The notes beneath the pieces were generated by a model. That model was not told where the DNA came from. It searched no databases and was given only the letters and a program-made list of their open reading frames with translations. The translations under genes were made by a program, and so were the position numbers. Source: a virus. From it: a stretch of DNA of 23,163 bases. Shown here piece after piece: positions 1 to 7,931 of the stretch. The stretch spans positions 1-23,163 of the IMG/VR virus record IMGVR_UViG_3300009785_001876; one strand, written 5' to 3'. The first letter of the stretch is position 1, and the number at the start of each line of letters is the position of its first letter.

Positions 1-603
1 AAATCAGATCTTTGTATACACTTGGCCGCAAAAGCAGACATTCGTGAAAGTTTTTCAAAACCAGATTTATACTGGCAAGAAAATGTTGTAAAATGCAGAA
101 CCGTGTTCGACGAATGTGCCAAACATAATATAAGAGTAATATATGCATCATCCTCTGCATGTATAGAATGGCACAGAAATCCATATGCTTTGTCCAAATA
201 TGTAGACGAATTTATTGCACCAAAAAACTCTGTTGGTTTGCGTTTTTCAACTGTATGGGGCGACGGTGCTAATGAATACATGTTGATTTCTAAATTAAAA
301 TTAGGTACAATTACATATGCAACCACACACACTAGAGATTTTATCCATGTGTCAGATGTTGTGAGTGCTATACAAACAATAATAACCAATCCAAAGGAAC
401 AAGGCGTGTTTGACTGCGGTTGTGGAATAGCATTTAAGGTTGACCAATTGGTTGCACGAAACGGATATGTGGTTCCTCTCACAGCAGGAGAAGACTTTGA
501 ATTAGAGTCTAATGTTTTACCATCTGTGAAACTAAGAGCATTGGGTTGGGAACCAAAAGTAAATGTAATGGAAGAAACACTTAATAGGAATGATAAACTT
601 TAA
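1..603 (+). CDS. NAD-dependent sugar-nucleotide epimerase/dehydratase, 5'-truncated by the window
   Basis: This is the C-terminal part of an extended short-chain dehydrogenase (GalE/RmlB-like), which would alter a nucleotide-sugar in the cytoplasm. The reading frame is open from base 1 and reads into a strand ending in IHLAAKADIRESF, the usual segment after the NAD-binding Rossmann start. The true start therefore lies upstream of the window, and the internal TTG at 22 is only where an ORF finder would begin. The catalytic YxxxK motif is visible as YALSK, preceded by the serine-rich YASSSA strand. Later come a TRDFIHVSDV substrate-domain motif and a C-terminal LGWEPK tail, all typical of the family. 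The glycine-rich NAD motif is missing because of truncation. The end overlaps the next start by 14 nt, implying translational coupling. Substrate cannot be told. Confidence 0.85.
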   Translation, partial: KSDLCIHLAAKADIRESFSKPDLYWQENVVKCRTVFDECAKHNIRVIYASSSACIEWHRNPYALSKYVDEFIAPKNSVGLRFSTVWGDGANEYMLISKLKLGTITYATTHTRDFIHVSDVVSAIQTIITNPKEQGVFDCGCGIAFKVDQLVARNGYVVPLTAGEDFELESNVLPSVKLRALGWEPKVNVMEETLNRNDKL

Positions 604-1726
604 TTTAGATGAAATCACTGAATGGCAACTAGAAATTACAACGAGATGTAATGCCGCCTGTCCACAGTGTCCCCGAAACATTAATGGTGGCAAAGTAAAT
701 CCTCACATGCCATTAGTTGATATGGACATTGAATGGATCAAAAAAGCATTTACTAAAGATATATTAGATAGATGCAAACAGATATTTTTCTGTGGCAGTT
801 ATGGTGATCCATCTGTTCACCCGCAGTTTTTAGAAATATTACAATGGTTTAGAGATCAAAGGTCAGACTTGTGGTTATACATACACACCAACGGTGCCAA
901 ACGTAAAGAAGGTTTTTGGGAAGAGATTGCAAAAATTATGAACGGCTATGGACAAATTGACTTTGGCATTGATGGATTAGAAGACACTAATCATCTGTAC
1001 AGAGTAGGAGTGAGATACGAACATGCAATACAAAATGCTAAAAATTTTATCAACGCAGGCGGAAGAGCCAAATGGAACTTTATTGTGTTTAAACACAATG
1101 AACATCAAATCGAAACTGTTAAAAAACTAGCAAAAGAATATAACTTCATTGAATGCCTTGTACGCAAAACAGGAAGATTCTTTGACCAGAAGAAACTAGA
1201 ACCTATGGAAAAATGGCCTGTTAAGAACAGCATAGGTCAAACAGTACGACATCTGCAGATGCCAGATAATCCAGAATATAGGAACGACAGTGTTAGCAGA
1301 GTTAATGAGGTAAAAGAAAAGTACGGCTCAATGGTAGATTACTTTAAACAAACAGATATTACCTGTGATGCATTACTAGGTAATAAAGTGGTAATAACAG
1401 CAGAAGGTATAGTAATGCCTTGTAATTTCTTTGAACATAACCTTTATGATGCACGATTCCATGAGGAAGCAGATCCTGGATCATTTGACCCGTTGGGAGA
1501 AAACAAGTATAATAATCAAATAATAATGATGTATGAAAAATATGGAAAAGAAAACTTACAAGTACAAAACAAATCTATGATAGAAATATTCGAAAACAAG
1601 TTTTGGCCTGATCTAGTAGACAGTTGGAGTAAAAAAGAGTTTAAAGACGGTAGACTGTTTGAATGTGCTTTTACATGTGGACAGACATTTAATAAATGTT
1701 GGGATCAAGGAGGCAGTATAAGATGA
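590..1726 (+). CDS. Radical SAM protein with SPASM-like C-terminal cysteines
   Basis: Radical SAM enzymes use a [4Fe-4S] cluster to cleave S-adenosylmethionine and start radical chemistry. The cluster motif CxxxCxxC is present as C20, C24 and C27 (TTRCNAACPQCPR), followed by a GDPSVHP strand and an HTNG strand typical of the TIM barrel. In the C-terminal part C259, C278, C359, C363 and C370 form a SPASM/twitch-like pattern, suggesting an auxiliary cluster. At 378 aa the protein is of usual size for this class. It sits between two sugar-nucleotide dehydrogenases, with 14-nt overlap upstream and an ATGA overlap downstream. A role in making an unusual sugar, such as deoxygenation, epimerisation or dehydrogenation, is plausible. 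Some SPASM proteins modify peptides instead, so the substrate is unknown. Family call is sure; the reaction is not. Confidence 0.85.
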   Translation: MINFNLDEITEWQLEITTRCNAACPQCPRNINGGKVNPHMPLVDMDIEWIKKAFTKDILDRCKQIFFCGSYGDPSVHPQFLEILQWFRDQRSDLWLYIHTNGAKRKEGFWEEIAKIMNGYGQIDFGIDGLEDTNHLYRVGVRYEHAIQNAKNFINAGGRAKWNFIVFKHNEHQIETVKKLAKEYNFIECLVRKTGRFFDQKKLEPMEKWPVKNSIGQTVRHLQMPDNPEYRNDSVSRVNEVKEKYGSMVDYFKQTDITCDALLGNKVVITAEGIVMPCNFFEHNLYDARFHEEADPGSFDPLGENKYNNQIIMMYEKYGKENLQVQNKSMIEIFENKFWPDLVDSWSKKEFKDGRLFECAFTCGQTFNKCWDQGGSIR

Positions 1727-2307
1727 AAATTTTAGTAACAGGTGGAAATAGAGGTTTAGGTAACGCCATAGTAGAAACATTAAAAGCAGATAGCATAAGC
1801 AGATCTACAAGCAATCACGATATTACTAAAAACATTGACACTATAATAGAAAAAAGTTTGGATTATGATATTTTTATTAATAATGCATTTGATGGGCCTC
1901 CCCAAGAAGATTGGGCAAATTTTGGACAATCCGTATTATTAATGAAAATGTTTCAATCGTGGAAAGCACACAATAAAAAAGGTTGGCTATTCAACATAGG
2001 AAGTATAGCTAGTGATGATAACGTTGCTCCTGAACCTTCATGGGAAACTTATAGAGTATCAAAAAAAAGTTTAGAAGCGGCAAGCCTACAATGCAGTCGT
2101 GCATTTAGAAATAATCAAGTTTCTTTTAAGACAACATTAATTAAACCAGATAGACTAGATACTGAATTGTCTAGATCTAAACCAACATGGACCGGAAATG
2201 GTGTTGATTGTAATGACATTATAACATTTATAAAATATTGTTTAGAAATAAAAAGCAACAGTCAAATAGATCAAGTTACTATTTCATTAAATTATGATTA
2301 CAAGTAA
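1723..2307 (+). CDS. Short-chain dehydrogenase/reductase (SDR)
   Basis: A classical SDR of about 194 aa, somewhat shorter than the usual 250. It would oxidise or reduce a hydroxyl/keto group on a small substrate with NAD(P). The start is placed at ATG 1723, not at the in-frame ATG 1696, for three reasons: a perfect AAGGAGG ribosome binding site lies 9 nt upstream (1707-1713), the start forms an ATGA overlap with the preceding stop, and the protein then begins MKILVTGGNRGLG, the standard glycine-rich cofactor motif (TGxxxGxG). The NNA motif (about residues 53-55), a serine in the NIGS strand (about 94) and YRVSK (Y110, K114) make a complete catalytic set. Its place in a run of sugar-nucleotide genes suggests a carbohydrate substrate, but that is inference. 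Confidence 0.85.
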   Translation: MKILVTGGNRGLGNAIVETLKADSISRSTSNHDITKNIDTIIEKSLDYDIFINNAFDGPPQEDWANFGQSVLLMKMFQSWKAHNKKGWLFNIGSIASDDNVAPEPSWETYRVSKKSLEAASLQCSRAFRNNQVSFKTTLIKPDRLDTELSRSKPTWTGNGVDCNDIITFIKYCLEIKSNSQIDQVTISLNYDYK

Positions 2308-2331
2308 CAAAAGTTTGGGAGAGTAAAAAAT

Positions 2332-2970
2332 ATGCAACTAGTAGAAGGATTATATATACCAGATGATGATCATCCAGAACATCATATTGCACAGTCAGTG
2401 AAAGATCATGACAGTGCTTTACATAAAGAAATTTTACAACGTGCTACAAATTTTAGACACATGGTTGACGTTGGCGGCAATGTAGGACGTTGGGCCATAA
2501 AGTATGCTTCACACTTTGATACTGTAACAGCATTCGAGCCTGCACATTACAACATAGAATGTTTTAAAAAAAACTGCGGAAACTTACAAAATGTTAATCT
2601 ATTTGAATATGGTCTTTCTGACAAAAACACCAGCGGAGTTTTAGATGTTAAAGTACCAAATCATTTAGGTTCAACCATGGTTGTTGAAAGATACAAAGGT
2701 GATATCTTAGGTGATATAAAATTACGTCCAATGGATGAGATGCAGTTCACTCACGTGGATGTTTTAAAAATTGATGTTGAAGGAGCAGAATTACAAGTGC
2801 TTCACGGTGCAAAAAATACTATTGACTCCTCGTCGCCTTTGATATGTTTGGAACGATGTGTGTTCAATCAAGGCAATGATGGCAAACAAGCAATCAATAC
2901 CTGGTTGGAAGGCCTAGGTTATACTAGAGTTTATAAACTCACCAGAGACTGCATTTACCAAAGATTATGA
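2332..2970 (+). CDS. FkbM-family SAM-dependent methyltransferase
   Basis: FkbM-type enzymes methylate hydroxyl groups, commonly on sugars of polysaccharides or glycolipids. The SAM-binding motif I is seen as VDVGGNVG (residues 45-52), followed by the acidic end of strand 2 in FEP (68-70). A diagnostic FkbM block is seen as LKIDVEGAE (about 145-153) followed by VLHGA. Length (212 aa) fits the family. The ATG is preceded by GGGAG (2317-2321) about 10 nt upstream. A 24-nt gap separates it from the SDR gene, one of the few gaps in this island. Its stop overlaps the start of the next gene (ATGA at 2967). It probably O-methylates a sugar made by the neighbouring genes. Confidence 0.85.
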   Translation: MQLVEGLYIPDDDHPEHHIAQSVKDHDSALHKEILQRATNFRHMVDVGGNVGRWAIKYASHFDTVTAFEPAHYNIECFKKNCGNLQNVNLFEYGLSDKNTSGVLDVKVPNHLGSTMVVERYKGDILGDIKLRPMDEMQFTHVDVLKIDVEGAELQVLHGAKNTIDSSSPLICLERCVFNQGNDGKQAINTWLEGLGYTRVYKLTRDCIYQRL

Positions 2971-3971
2971 AAATCCTAATAACAGGATCTCTTGGATTTG
3001 TAGGTTCTCATCTTGCTAAAAGATATCATTCAACAGGACACAAAGTTGTTGGCATAGACAATGGTATAGGTGGATATGATGATAATCTCACTGAAGTTCA
3101 AACATTAAGAATTGATTGTTGTAATCAATCTGCATTAGATCAATTATTTGCTCGTGAAAAATTTGACATTGTTATTCATGCGGCTTGTACAGCATACGAA
3201 GGCCTTAGTATTGTGTCTCCTGTACTTGTTACAAGAAACACATACGATGCTACTGTAAATGTGTTAACAGCGTCAATCAAACACAATATAAAAAGATTTG
3301 TGTATATGAGTTCAATGGCACGTTACGGCAAACAACAGCCGCCATTTACAGAAGACATGAAGCCTGCTCCTGAAGATCCATATGGCATTGCTAAAGTGGC
3401 AGCCGAAGACACTGTGAAATGTTTGTGTGAAGTTAACAACATAGACTGGAGTATTGTGGTGCCTCACAACATTTATGGTCCTAACCAAGTTTACGATGAT
3501 CCTTTTAGGAATGTTGTATCAATATTTTTGCACAGAAACTTGCAAGGCAAACCCTGCATAATATATGGTGATGGTGAACAAAAACGTTGTTTTTCTTACA
3601 TAGATGACACACTGCAAATTTTTGATAGAATTGTTTTTGACACAAAGGCAGTTGGTCAAATATTTAATTTAGGTCCTGATGAAGATTATATCTCTATTAA
3701 CGAACTTGCAGATCTCACAGCAAACGCAACTGGTTACAATGGTTTACATCAGTACATGCCAGGAAGGCCAAAAGAAGTAAAGTATGCAACATGTTCATCA
3801 AATAAAATTAGAGAATATTTCAATTACAAAACAGAAGTAAAAATTAAAGACGGTATCACGCAGACTTTAGATTACATTCAAAAACGTGGCATAAGAAAAT
3901 TTAATTATTCTTTGCCCATAGAAATAGAAAATGAACACACACCACAAACATGGACCAAGAAACTAATATAG
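2967..3971 (+). CDS. NAD-dependent epimerase/dehydratase (extended SDR)
   Basis: A full-length (334 aa) nucleotide-sugar epimerase/dehydratase of the GalE/WbpP type. The N-terminal Rossmann motif GSLGFVG (G7, G10, G13) binds NAD, and an acidic residue ends strand 2 (GIDN). The active site is seen as MSSMARYG with catalytic serines near 115-116, and YGIAK with Y139 and K143. CFSYIDD (about 209-215) is the usual substrate-domain motif. The family interconverts UDP- or GDP-sugars; the specific substrate cannot be decided by eye. It overlaps the FkbM gene by 4 nt and the following glycosyltransferase by 22 nt, indicating a tightly coupled operon. It is intact, unlike the window-truncated epimerase at the left edge. 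Confidence 0.88.
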   Translation: MKILITGSLGFVGSHLAKRYHSTGHKVVGIDNGIGGYDDNLTEVQTLRIDCCNQSALDQLFAREKFDIVIHAACTAYEGLSIVSPVLVTRNTYDATVNVLTASIKHNIKRFVYMSSMARYGKQQPPFTEDMKPAPEDPYGIAKVAAEDTVKCLCEVNNIDWSIVVPHNIYGPNQVYDDPFRNVVSIFLHRNLQGKPCIIYGDGEQKRCFSYIDDTLQIFDRIVFDTKAVGQIFNLGPDEDYISINELADLTANATGYNGLHQYMPGRPKEVKYATCSSNKIREYFNYKTEVKIKDGITQTLDYIQKRGIRKFNYSLPIEIENEHTPQTWTKKLI

Positions 3972-4624
3972 TAATTTGTTGCCCAAGTCGAGGCAGGCCA
4001 GACTATGCCAAACGCATGGAACAATCTGTCTACGCCACTGCAAAATGGCCTAATCAAATAAAGGTAAAATTTTATCTCAATGAAGATGATCCAACACTCA
4101 AGCAGTATCGAGTTTTTGATGCAGACATTGGTATAGATAGAAGCACTGTTATGAGTTGGAATATATTAGCCGAAAGTGAAAACAGCAAGATGTACATGCT
4201 GTGCGGGGATGATGCAGAATTTATTACACCTGGGTGGGATAAAATATTCTTGGATCAATATGAGAAATATCCGGATGGTATTTTTATGATTGGTACAGCC
4301 ACAGGTAAAAAACATGGATTGATACATCGCACATCACCCCATCCTGTCATTACAAAAGAATGGCGCAATGCTTTGGGATATCATTTCCCGCCACAGTTTC
4401 ATCATTGGTACTTGGATGCATACACCAACGATCTTGCAAATGCTGTGGATAGATATATTTTTATGGAAGATGTAATGATCAAAGTAAAAAAAATTACAGA
4501 AGACGACACAGCCAAACGCATACGAACTAGTGCTGTGCATCAAAGAGATACCTGGGTGTACAATAAAACTAAACAGTGTTACTTTGATTATGATGTTAGT
4601 AAACTTAGAAAGGCTATGAAATGA
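3950..4624 (+). CDS. Glycosyltransferase-like protein (GT-A fold)
   Basis: The protein opens with a beta strand and a CPSRGRP loop, the nucleotide-binding start seen in many GT-A glycosyltransferases. Near residues 83-90 it carries a hydrophobic strand ending MLCGDDAEF, consistent with the metal-binding acidic motif of GT-A enzymes. A segment FITPGWDK follows, as in family 2-like enzymes that place a bound nucleotide-sugar. Length is 224 aa, a compact single-domain enzyme with no membrane segment. The start ATG lies inside the end of the epimerase gene (22-nt overlap), and the stop overlaps the next start (ATGA at 4621). Donor and acceptor are unknown. The fold assignment is an inference from motif pattern, not from a clear family signature. 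Confidence 0.65.
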   Translation: MDQETNIVICCPSRGRPDYAKRMEQSVYATAKWPNQIKVKFYLNEDDPTLKQYRVFDADIGIDRSTVMSWNILAESENSKMYMLCGDDAEFITPGWDKIFLDQYEKYPDGIFMIGTATGKKHGLIHRTSPHPVITKEWRNALGYHFPPQFHHWYLDAYTNDLANAVDRYIFMEDVMIKVKKITEDDTAKRIRTSAVHQRDTWVYNKTKQCYFDYDVSKLRKAMK

Positions 4625-5241
4625 ATCTAGCAGTGTTCGGCGATAGTTGGCCAATTGGCACAGAACTTCAACCAGGTGAGATTCCATTTGGTGATCTTTT
4701 ACATGTTAAATTGGAAACTAAAAATTTTTACAATGAAGCAGAACAAGGCACGAGCATCGACTCTTTAATTTTACAATTAGACAACTTTGCAAAACGCAAA
4801 ATACAAGATTGTATTTGTGTATTTTTTATAACAAATCCTACAAGATTTTTACATTTCCAAAACGGACAAAAACAGGTTCTTAGACCAACAGGAGACAAAA
4901 GTGCATTGAATAGATTTTATTTCTCAGACGTTCAGTCAGATGAATTGGATTATCATAGGGCAAACATATCAATACTCGCAGTGCAAAGAATGTGTCAACA
5001 ATTAGGTTACCAAGATTATTACATAGAGGGATGGACCAACATAGATTGGAAATATATAGGTATAGACAAAACAAAATTTATTCCACAAAGTGCTACTGAG
5101 ATGTTTGGGGCCGACACAAATACAAAAACATTAGAACTTGCAAAATTTCAAGACAATGAATACATTAATCCAAACAAGTATCATCCTAATCAAAAAGGTC
5201 ACAGTCTTATAGCAGAAAAACTTTTTAAGTTTATTAGATAA
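4621..5241 (+). CDS. SGNH/GDSL-like hydrolase
   Basis: SGNH hydrolases remove acyl (often O-acetyl) groups from sugars or lipids, and some act as acyltransferases. Block I is clear as VFGDSWPIG, with the nucleophile serine at residue 9. A glycine in EQGTS (about 43) and the asparagine of TNPTR (about 72) fit oxyanion-hole positions of blocks II and III. Block V is KYHPNQKGH, with the catalytic histidine near 188. The position normally holding the catalytic aspartate (three residues before the histidine) is an asparagine (about N185), so activity may be altered or rely on a Ser-His dyad. No signal peptide is seen, so it would act in the cytoplasm on glycan intermediates. It closes the first block of the island, overlapping the preceding gene by 4 nt. 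Confidence 0.7.
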   Translation: MNLAVFGDSWPIGTELQPGEIPFGDLLHVKLETKNFYNEAEQGTSIDSLILQLDNFAKRKIQDCICVFFITNPTRFLHFQNGQKQVLRPTGDKSALNRFYFSDVQSDELDYHRANISILAVQRMCQQLGYQDYYIEGWTNIDWKYIGIDKTKFIPQSATEMFGADTNTKTLELAKFQDNEYINPNKYHPNQKGHSLIAEKLFKFIR

Positions 5242-5287
5242 ATTTGTTTTTGCAACGTCCACGTAGATGTCTGGTTTCACAAAATAC

Positions 5288-5316
5288 TGTACAATACAAT
5301 CTATTCCATATATAAT
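5288..5316 (+). promoter_or_regulatory. Candidate sigma-70-type promoter for gmd
   Basis: TGTACA (5288-5293, 4 of 6 matches to the -35 consensus) is followed by a 17-nt spacer and a perfect TATAAT (5311-5316). The predicted transcription start is about 5323, one base before the gmd ATG at 5324, leaving virtually no leader. It lies in the 82-nt gap between the SGNH gene and gmd, the largest gap in the glycan island. AT-richness makes a chance TATAAT likely, so this is a moderate call. Confidence 0.5.
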
Positions 5317-5323
5317 TATTATA

Positions 5324-6295
5324 ATGAAAAAAGTAGCATTCGTAACCGGTGTGACCGGACAAGACGGTCCATACCTATCCAAACATTTATTAGAAAATGA
5401 TTACAAGGTTTATGGGTTAATAAAAAGATATTCCAATCCTAACCTGGAAAACCTAAGATATCTCGGCATTGAAAATGATATTGAATTATTAACTGGAGAT
5501 ATCACTGACTGTTCAGCAATGAACCATTTAGCAAAAACACTGAAGCCAAATGAATTTTACAACTTAGCGGCACAGAGTTTTGTGAAAGCAAGTTGGGATT
5601 TGACCATGGTCACAACAGAAGCAAACTCTCTAGGTGTGCTGAATATACTGACAGCACTTAAAGAAAATTCACCCAACACAAAGTTTTACCAAGCAAGTAC
5701 ATCTGAACTATACGGCAACAGTTCTGTAGATGGCCAGCAAGATGAAGATACACCTTTTAAACCAAGATCGCCATATGCTATTTCTAAATTGTATGCATAT
5801 TGGATGACTGTGAACTTTAGAGAAAGTTATTCCATGTATACATCTAACGGTATACTTTTTAATCACGAGTCGCCTTTACGAGGAAAAGAATTTGTCACAA
5901 GGAAAATTACAGACGGAGTGGCTAGAATAAAACTTGGTCTCCAAGACAAAATATTGTTAGGCAACCTTGATGCAAAACGAGATTGGGGATTTGCAGGAGA
6001 TTATGTCAAAGCAATGCATCAGATGTTGCAACAGGATGAACCGGACGATTATGTAATATGCACCGGCATACAGAACAGCATTAGAGATTTGTGTGCTATA
6101 GCATTTGAACATGCTGACATATCTGATTGGCAAAATAAAATAGAGTCAGATCCTAGATTTAAAAGACCAGCAGAACTTCATAGTCTGCATGGCTCCAGTG
6201 CAAAAGCAAAACAAAAATTGGGTTGGACTCCTACCATGACATTTGAAGATATGATAAAAAACATGGTCGATGAAGATATAAAAAGGCTCAGTTAA
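5324..6295 (+). CDS. gmd: GDP-mannose 4,6-dehydratase
   Basis: Converts GDP-D-mannose to GDP-4-keto-6-deoxy-D-mannose, the precursor of GDP-fucose, GDP-rhamnose, GDP-perosamine and related sugars. The match is strong: GVTGQDG at the NAD site (about 9-15), ASTSELYG with T126 and E128, PYAISK with Y151 and K155, the family-specific NHESPLRG block, and RPAELHSLHG followed by KLGWTP near the end. The start is set at ATG 5324, giving 323 aa. An in-frame ATG at 5267 would add 19 residues with no counterpart in the family, and those lie under the promoter. No Shine-Dalgarno is seen before 5324. The next gene starts at its last base (TAATG). No fucose synthase partner is in this window, so the next step must come from elsewhere or from one of the nearby epimerases. 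Confidence 0.93.
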   Translation: MKKVAFVTGVTGQDGPYLSKHLLENDYKVYGLIKRYSNPNLENLRYLGIENDIELLTGDITDCSAMNHLAKTLKPNEFYNLAAQSFVKASWDLTMVTTEANSLGVLNILTALKENSPNTKFYQASTSELYGNSSVDGQQDEDTPFKPRSPYAISKLYAYWMTVNFRESYSMYTSNGILFNHESPLRGKEFVTRKITDGVARIKLGLQDKILLGNLDAKRDWGFAGDYVKAMHQMLQQDEPDDYVICTGIQNSIRDLCAIAFEHADISDWQNKIESDPRFKRPAELHSLHGSSAKAKQKLGWTPTMTFEDMIKNMVDEDIKRLS

Positions 6296-7092
6296 TGCAA
6301 ACTTTTAGTGTGGTTACAACGTGGGGAGAGCAACACTGGGATCTTTATGCTAAACGTTCAGTACAAAGTATCATAGACAACTGGCCCAAAGACACACAAA
6401 AGTTTTTTTATCCCGACAACATTGGTCAACAGATCGAAGCAGAAAATACATCATACTTTAGTTTAAAAGAAGTGCAACCAACCTTTGCAGATTTTGCAGA
6501 ACGACACAAAAACAGTGCGTTAGTAAAAACTAAGATGGCAGAGGCCACTGATAATAAGTTTGTGTTTGACGTTGTAAGATTTGCACACAAAGTGTATGCT
6601 GTTATTGATGCGGCTGAAAGAGCAAACACAGAACAGTTGATTTGGATAGACGCTGATACAGTGACATATAAAACTATACCACAAGAATGGTTAGATCATA
6701 TTGCACCTCTAGAGAAATTTACAACATTTATAGGCAGACCAAAAAAAGGATACTCTGAATGTGGATTTGTATCTTATAACTTGGCTTCATTCCATGCACA
6801 AGAATTTTTTGCAAGGTGGAAAGATTATTATGAATTAGACAAATGGAATACGCTGAAAGGATTCACTGATTGTCATACCTATGATGCAGTGAGAACACAA
6901 ATGGTTACTGAAGGCAAAATTAGTGACAACGATTTAAATGATGGAAGATTTTTAGGCTATCGTGGATCTAAACATCCTTTTGTGAATTCAGAACTAGGTG
7001 ATTATATGGACCATCTTAAAGGCGAGCGTAAAGATATTAAAAACTCCAGCAAAGACATGAAAGTAAAAAGAAATCACGATCACTGGCAATGA
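6295..7092 (+). CDS. Glycosyltransferase-like protein with DxD motif
   Basis: A 265-aa soluble protein with an N-terminal strand (FSVVTTWG) and a hydrophobic strand ending in LIWIDADTV. Its DAD (about 119-121) matches the metal- and nucleotide-sugar-binding DxD of GT-A glycosyltransferases. Downstream, an ECGFVSYN segment and a TDCHTYDAV segment resemble acceptor-loop regions of phage and capsule glycosyltransferases. The C-terminus is highly charged and basic (KGERKDIKNSSKDMKVKRN). It starts at the last base of gmd and its stop overlaps the next start, so all three are translationally coupled. I recognise the class but not the donor or acceptor. Confidence 0.65.
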   Translation: MQTFSVVTTWGEQHWDLYAKRSVQSIIDNWPKDTQKFFYPDNIGQQIEAENTSYFSLKEVQPTFADFAERHKNSALVKTKMAEATDNKFVFDVVRFAHKVYAVIDAAERANTEQLIWIDADTVTYKTIPQEWLDHIAPLEKFTTFIGRPKKGYSECGFVSYNLASFHAQEFFARWKDYYELDKWNTLKGFTDCHTYDAVRTQMVTEGKISDNDLNDGRFLGYRGSKHPFVNSELGDYMDHLKGERKDIKNSSKDMKVKRNHDHWQ

Positions 7093-7931
7093 AAATAGCA
7101 GTATTCCCAGATACCTGTGCCAGATCCGGCAAGCCTGTGATGAAAGCATTTATAGAATCGTTGCAGGGCGAAAACATCATAATTTGTAAAAACAACGAAA
7201 GACCGGACTGTGATGTAGTTGTGATGTGGTCATGGCTGTTAGGCATGTATGGCAGAGACTCTATATACAATCATTACAAGAACAAAGCAAAATTTCTCAT
7301 ACTGGAAGTTGGCGGATTAAAACGTAATCATGCATGGCGGATTGGCATAGGCGGTATAAACAGAGACGCTGAATTTGCCAACGAACAGGTTGATGATAAA
7401 AGACTATCATTGTTTAACTTAGAGCCATATGGTTGGCATAACAGCGAAGGTGAATACATTGTCATATGCACACAAAATCCAAAATCAATCGCCTGGGATC
7501 AAGGCTCAATTGAACAGTGGTGTGAAAAACAAATCAAATGGATCAGAACGCACACTGACAAAAAAATACTATTGAGACCGCACCCTAGAGCCTCAGTCAA
7601 TCTAAATAAACTAGTGTCTAATAATGTAGAGATATCTGTCCCCAAGTTTATAGGAGAGCATGACAACGTCGACTTTGATAAACTACTAGGCAGAGCAGAC
7701 TGTGTTGTAAATTATAACAGTAACCCAGCAATAGAATCTGTGCTGGCAGGAATACCTGTATACGTTGATGAATCAAGTTTGTGTAGGCCTGTTGGCAATG
7801 CTATTGGCTCTGATATGATACATGCAAGACCTGATAGATCAGAATGGTGCAAACAGATAAGTTACTGTGAGTGGTTTGTAGAAGAAATTCAACAAGGATT
7901 GCCATGGAAAAGGTTGAGAGAAAAATTATGA
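7089..7931 (+). CDS. Capsule-synthesis-like glycosyltransferase (GT-B type)
   Basis: The C-terminal half has the hallmarks of GT-B capsule-synthesis proteins of the KpsC/KpsS kind. ILLRPHPRA (RPHP at about 163-166) is followed by a LLGRADCVVNYNSNPAIES stretch (about 199-217) and AGIPVYVDE, the nucleotide-sugar-binding region. The N-terminal half is a divergent Rossmann-like domain (VVVMWSWLLGMYG). Known KpsC/KpsS enzymes transfer Kdo to a lipid anchor; that is of interest because kdsA, which makes the Kdo precursor, lies about 5 kb downstream. Whether this protein uses Kdo is inference. It overlaps both the preceding gene and the next (start at 7928) by 4 nt. No membrane segment is seen. Confidence 0.6.
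   Translation: MKIAVFPDTCARSGKPVMKAFIESLQGENIIICKNNERPDCDVVVMWSWLLGMYGRDSIYNHYKNKAKFLILEVGGLKRNHAWRIGIGGINRDAEFANEQVDDKRLSLFNLEPYGWHNSEGEYIVICTQNPKSIAWDQGSIEQWCEKQIKWIRTHTDKKILLRPHPRASVNLNKLVSNNVEISVPKFIGEHDNVDFDKLLGRADCVVNYNSNPAIESVLAGIPVYVDESSLCRPVGNAIGSDMIHARPDRSEWCKQISYCEWFVEEIQQGLPWKRLREKL

Noticed and set aside
5267-5323. Upstream in-frame ATG extending gmd by 19 residues.
   Set aside because: The added residues are outside the conserved family start, lie under the candidate promoter, and have no ribosome binding site.
4334-5382. Minus-strand open frames opposite the glycosyltransferase, SGNH and gmd-leader region.
   Set aside because: They are antisense shadows of well-supported genes, with no family motifs or ribosome binding sites.
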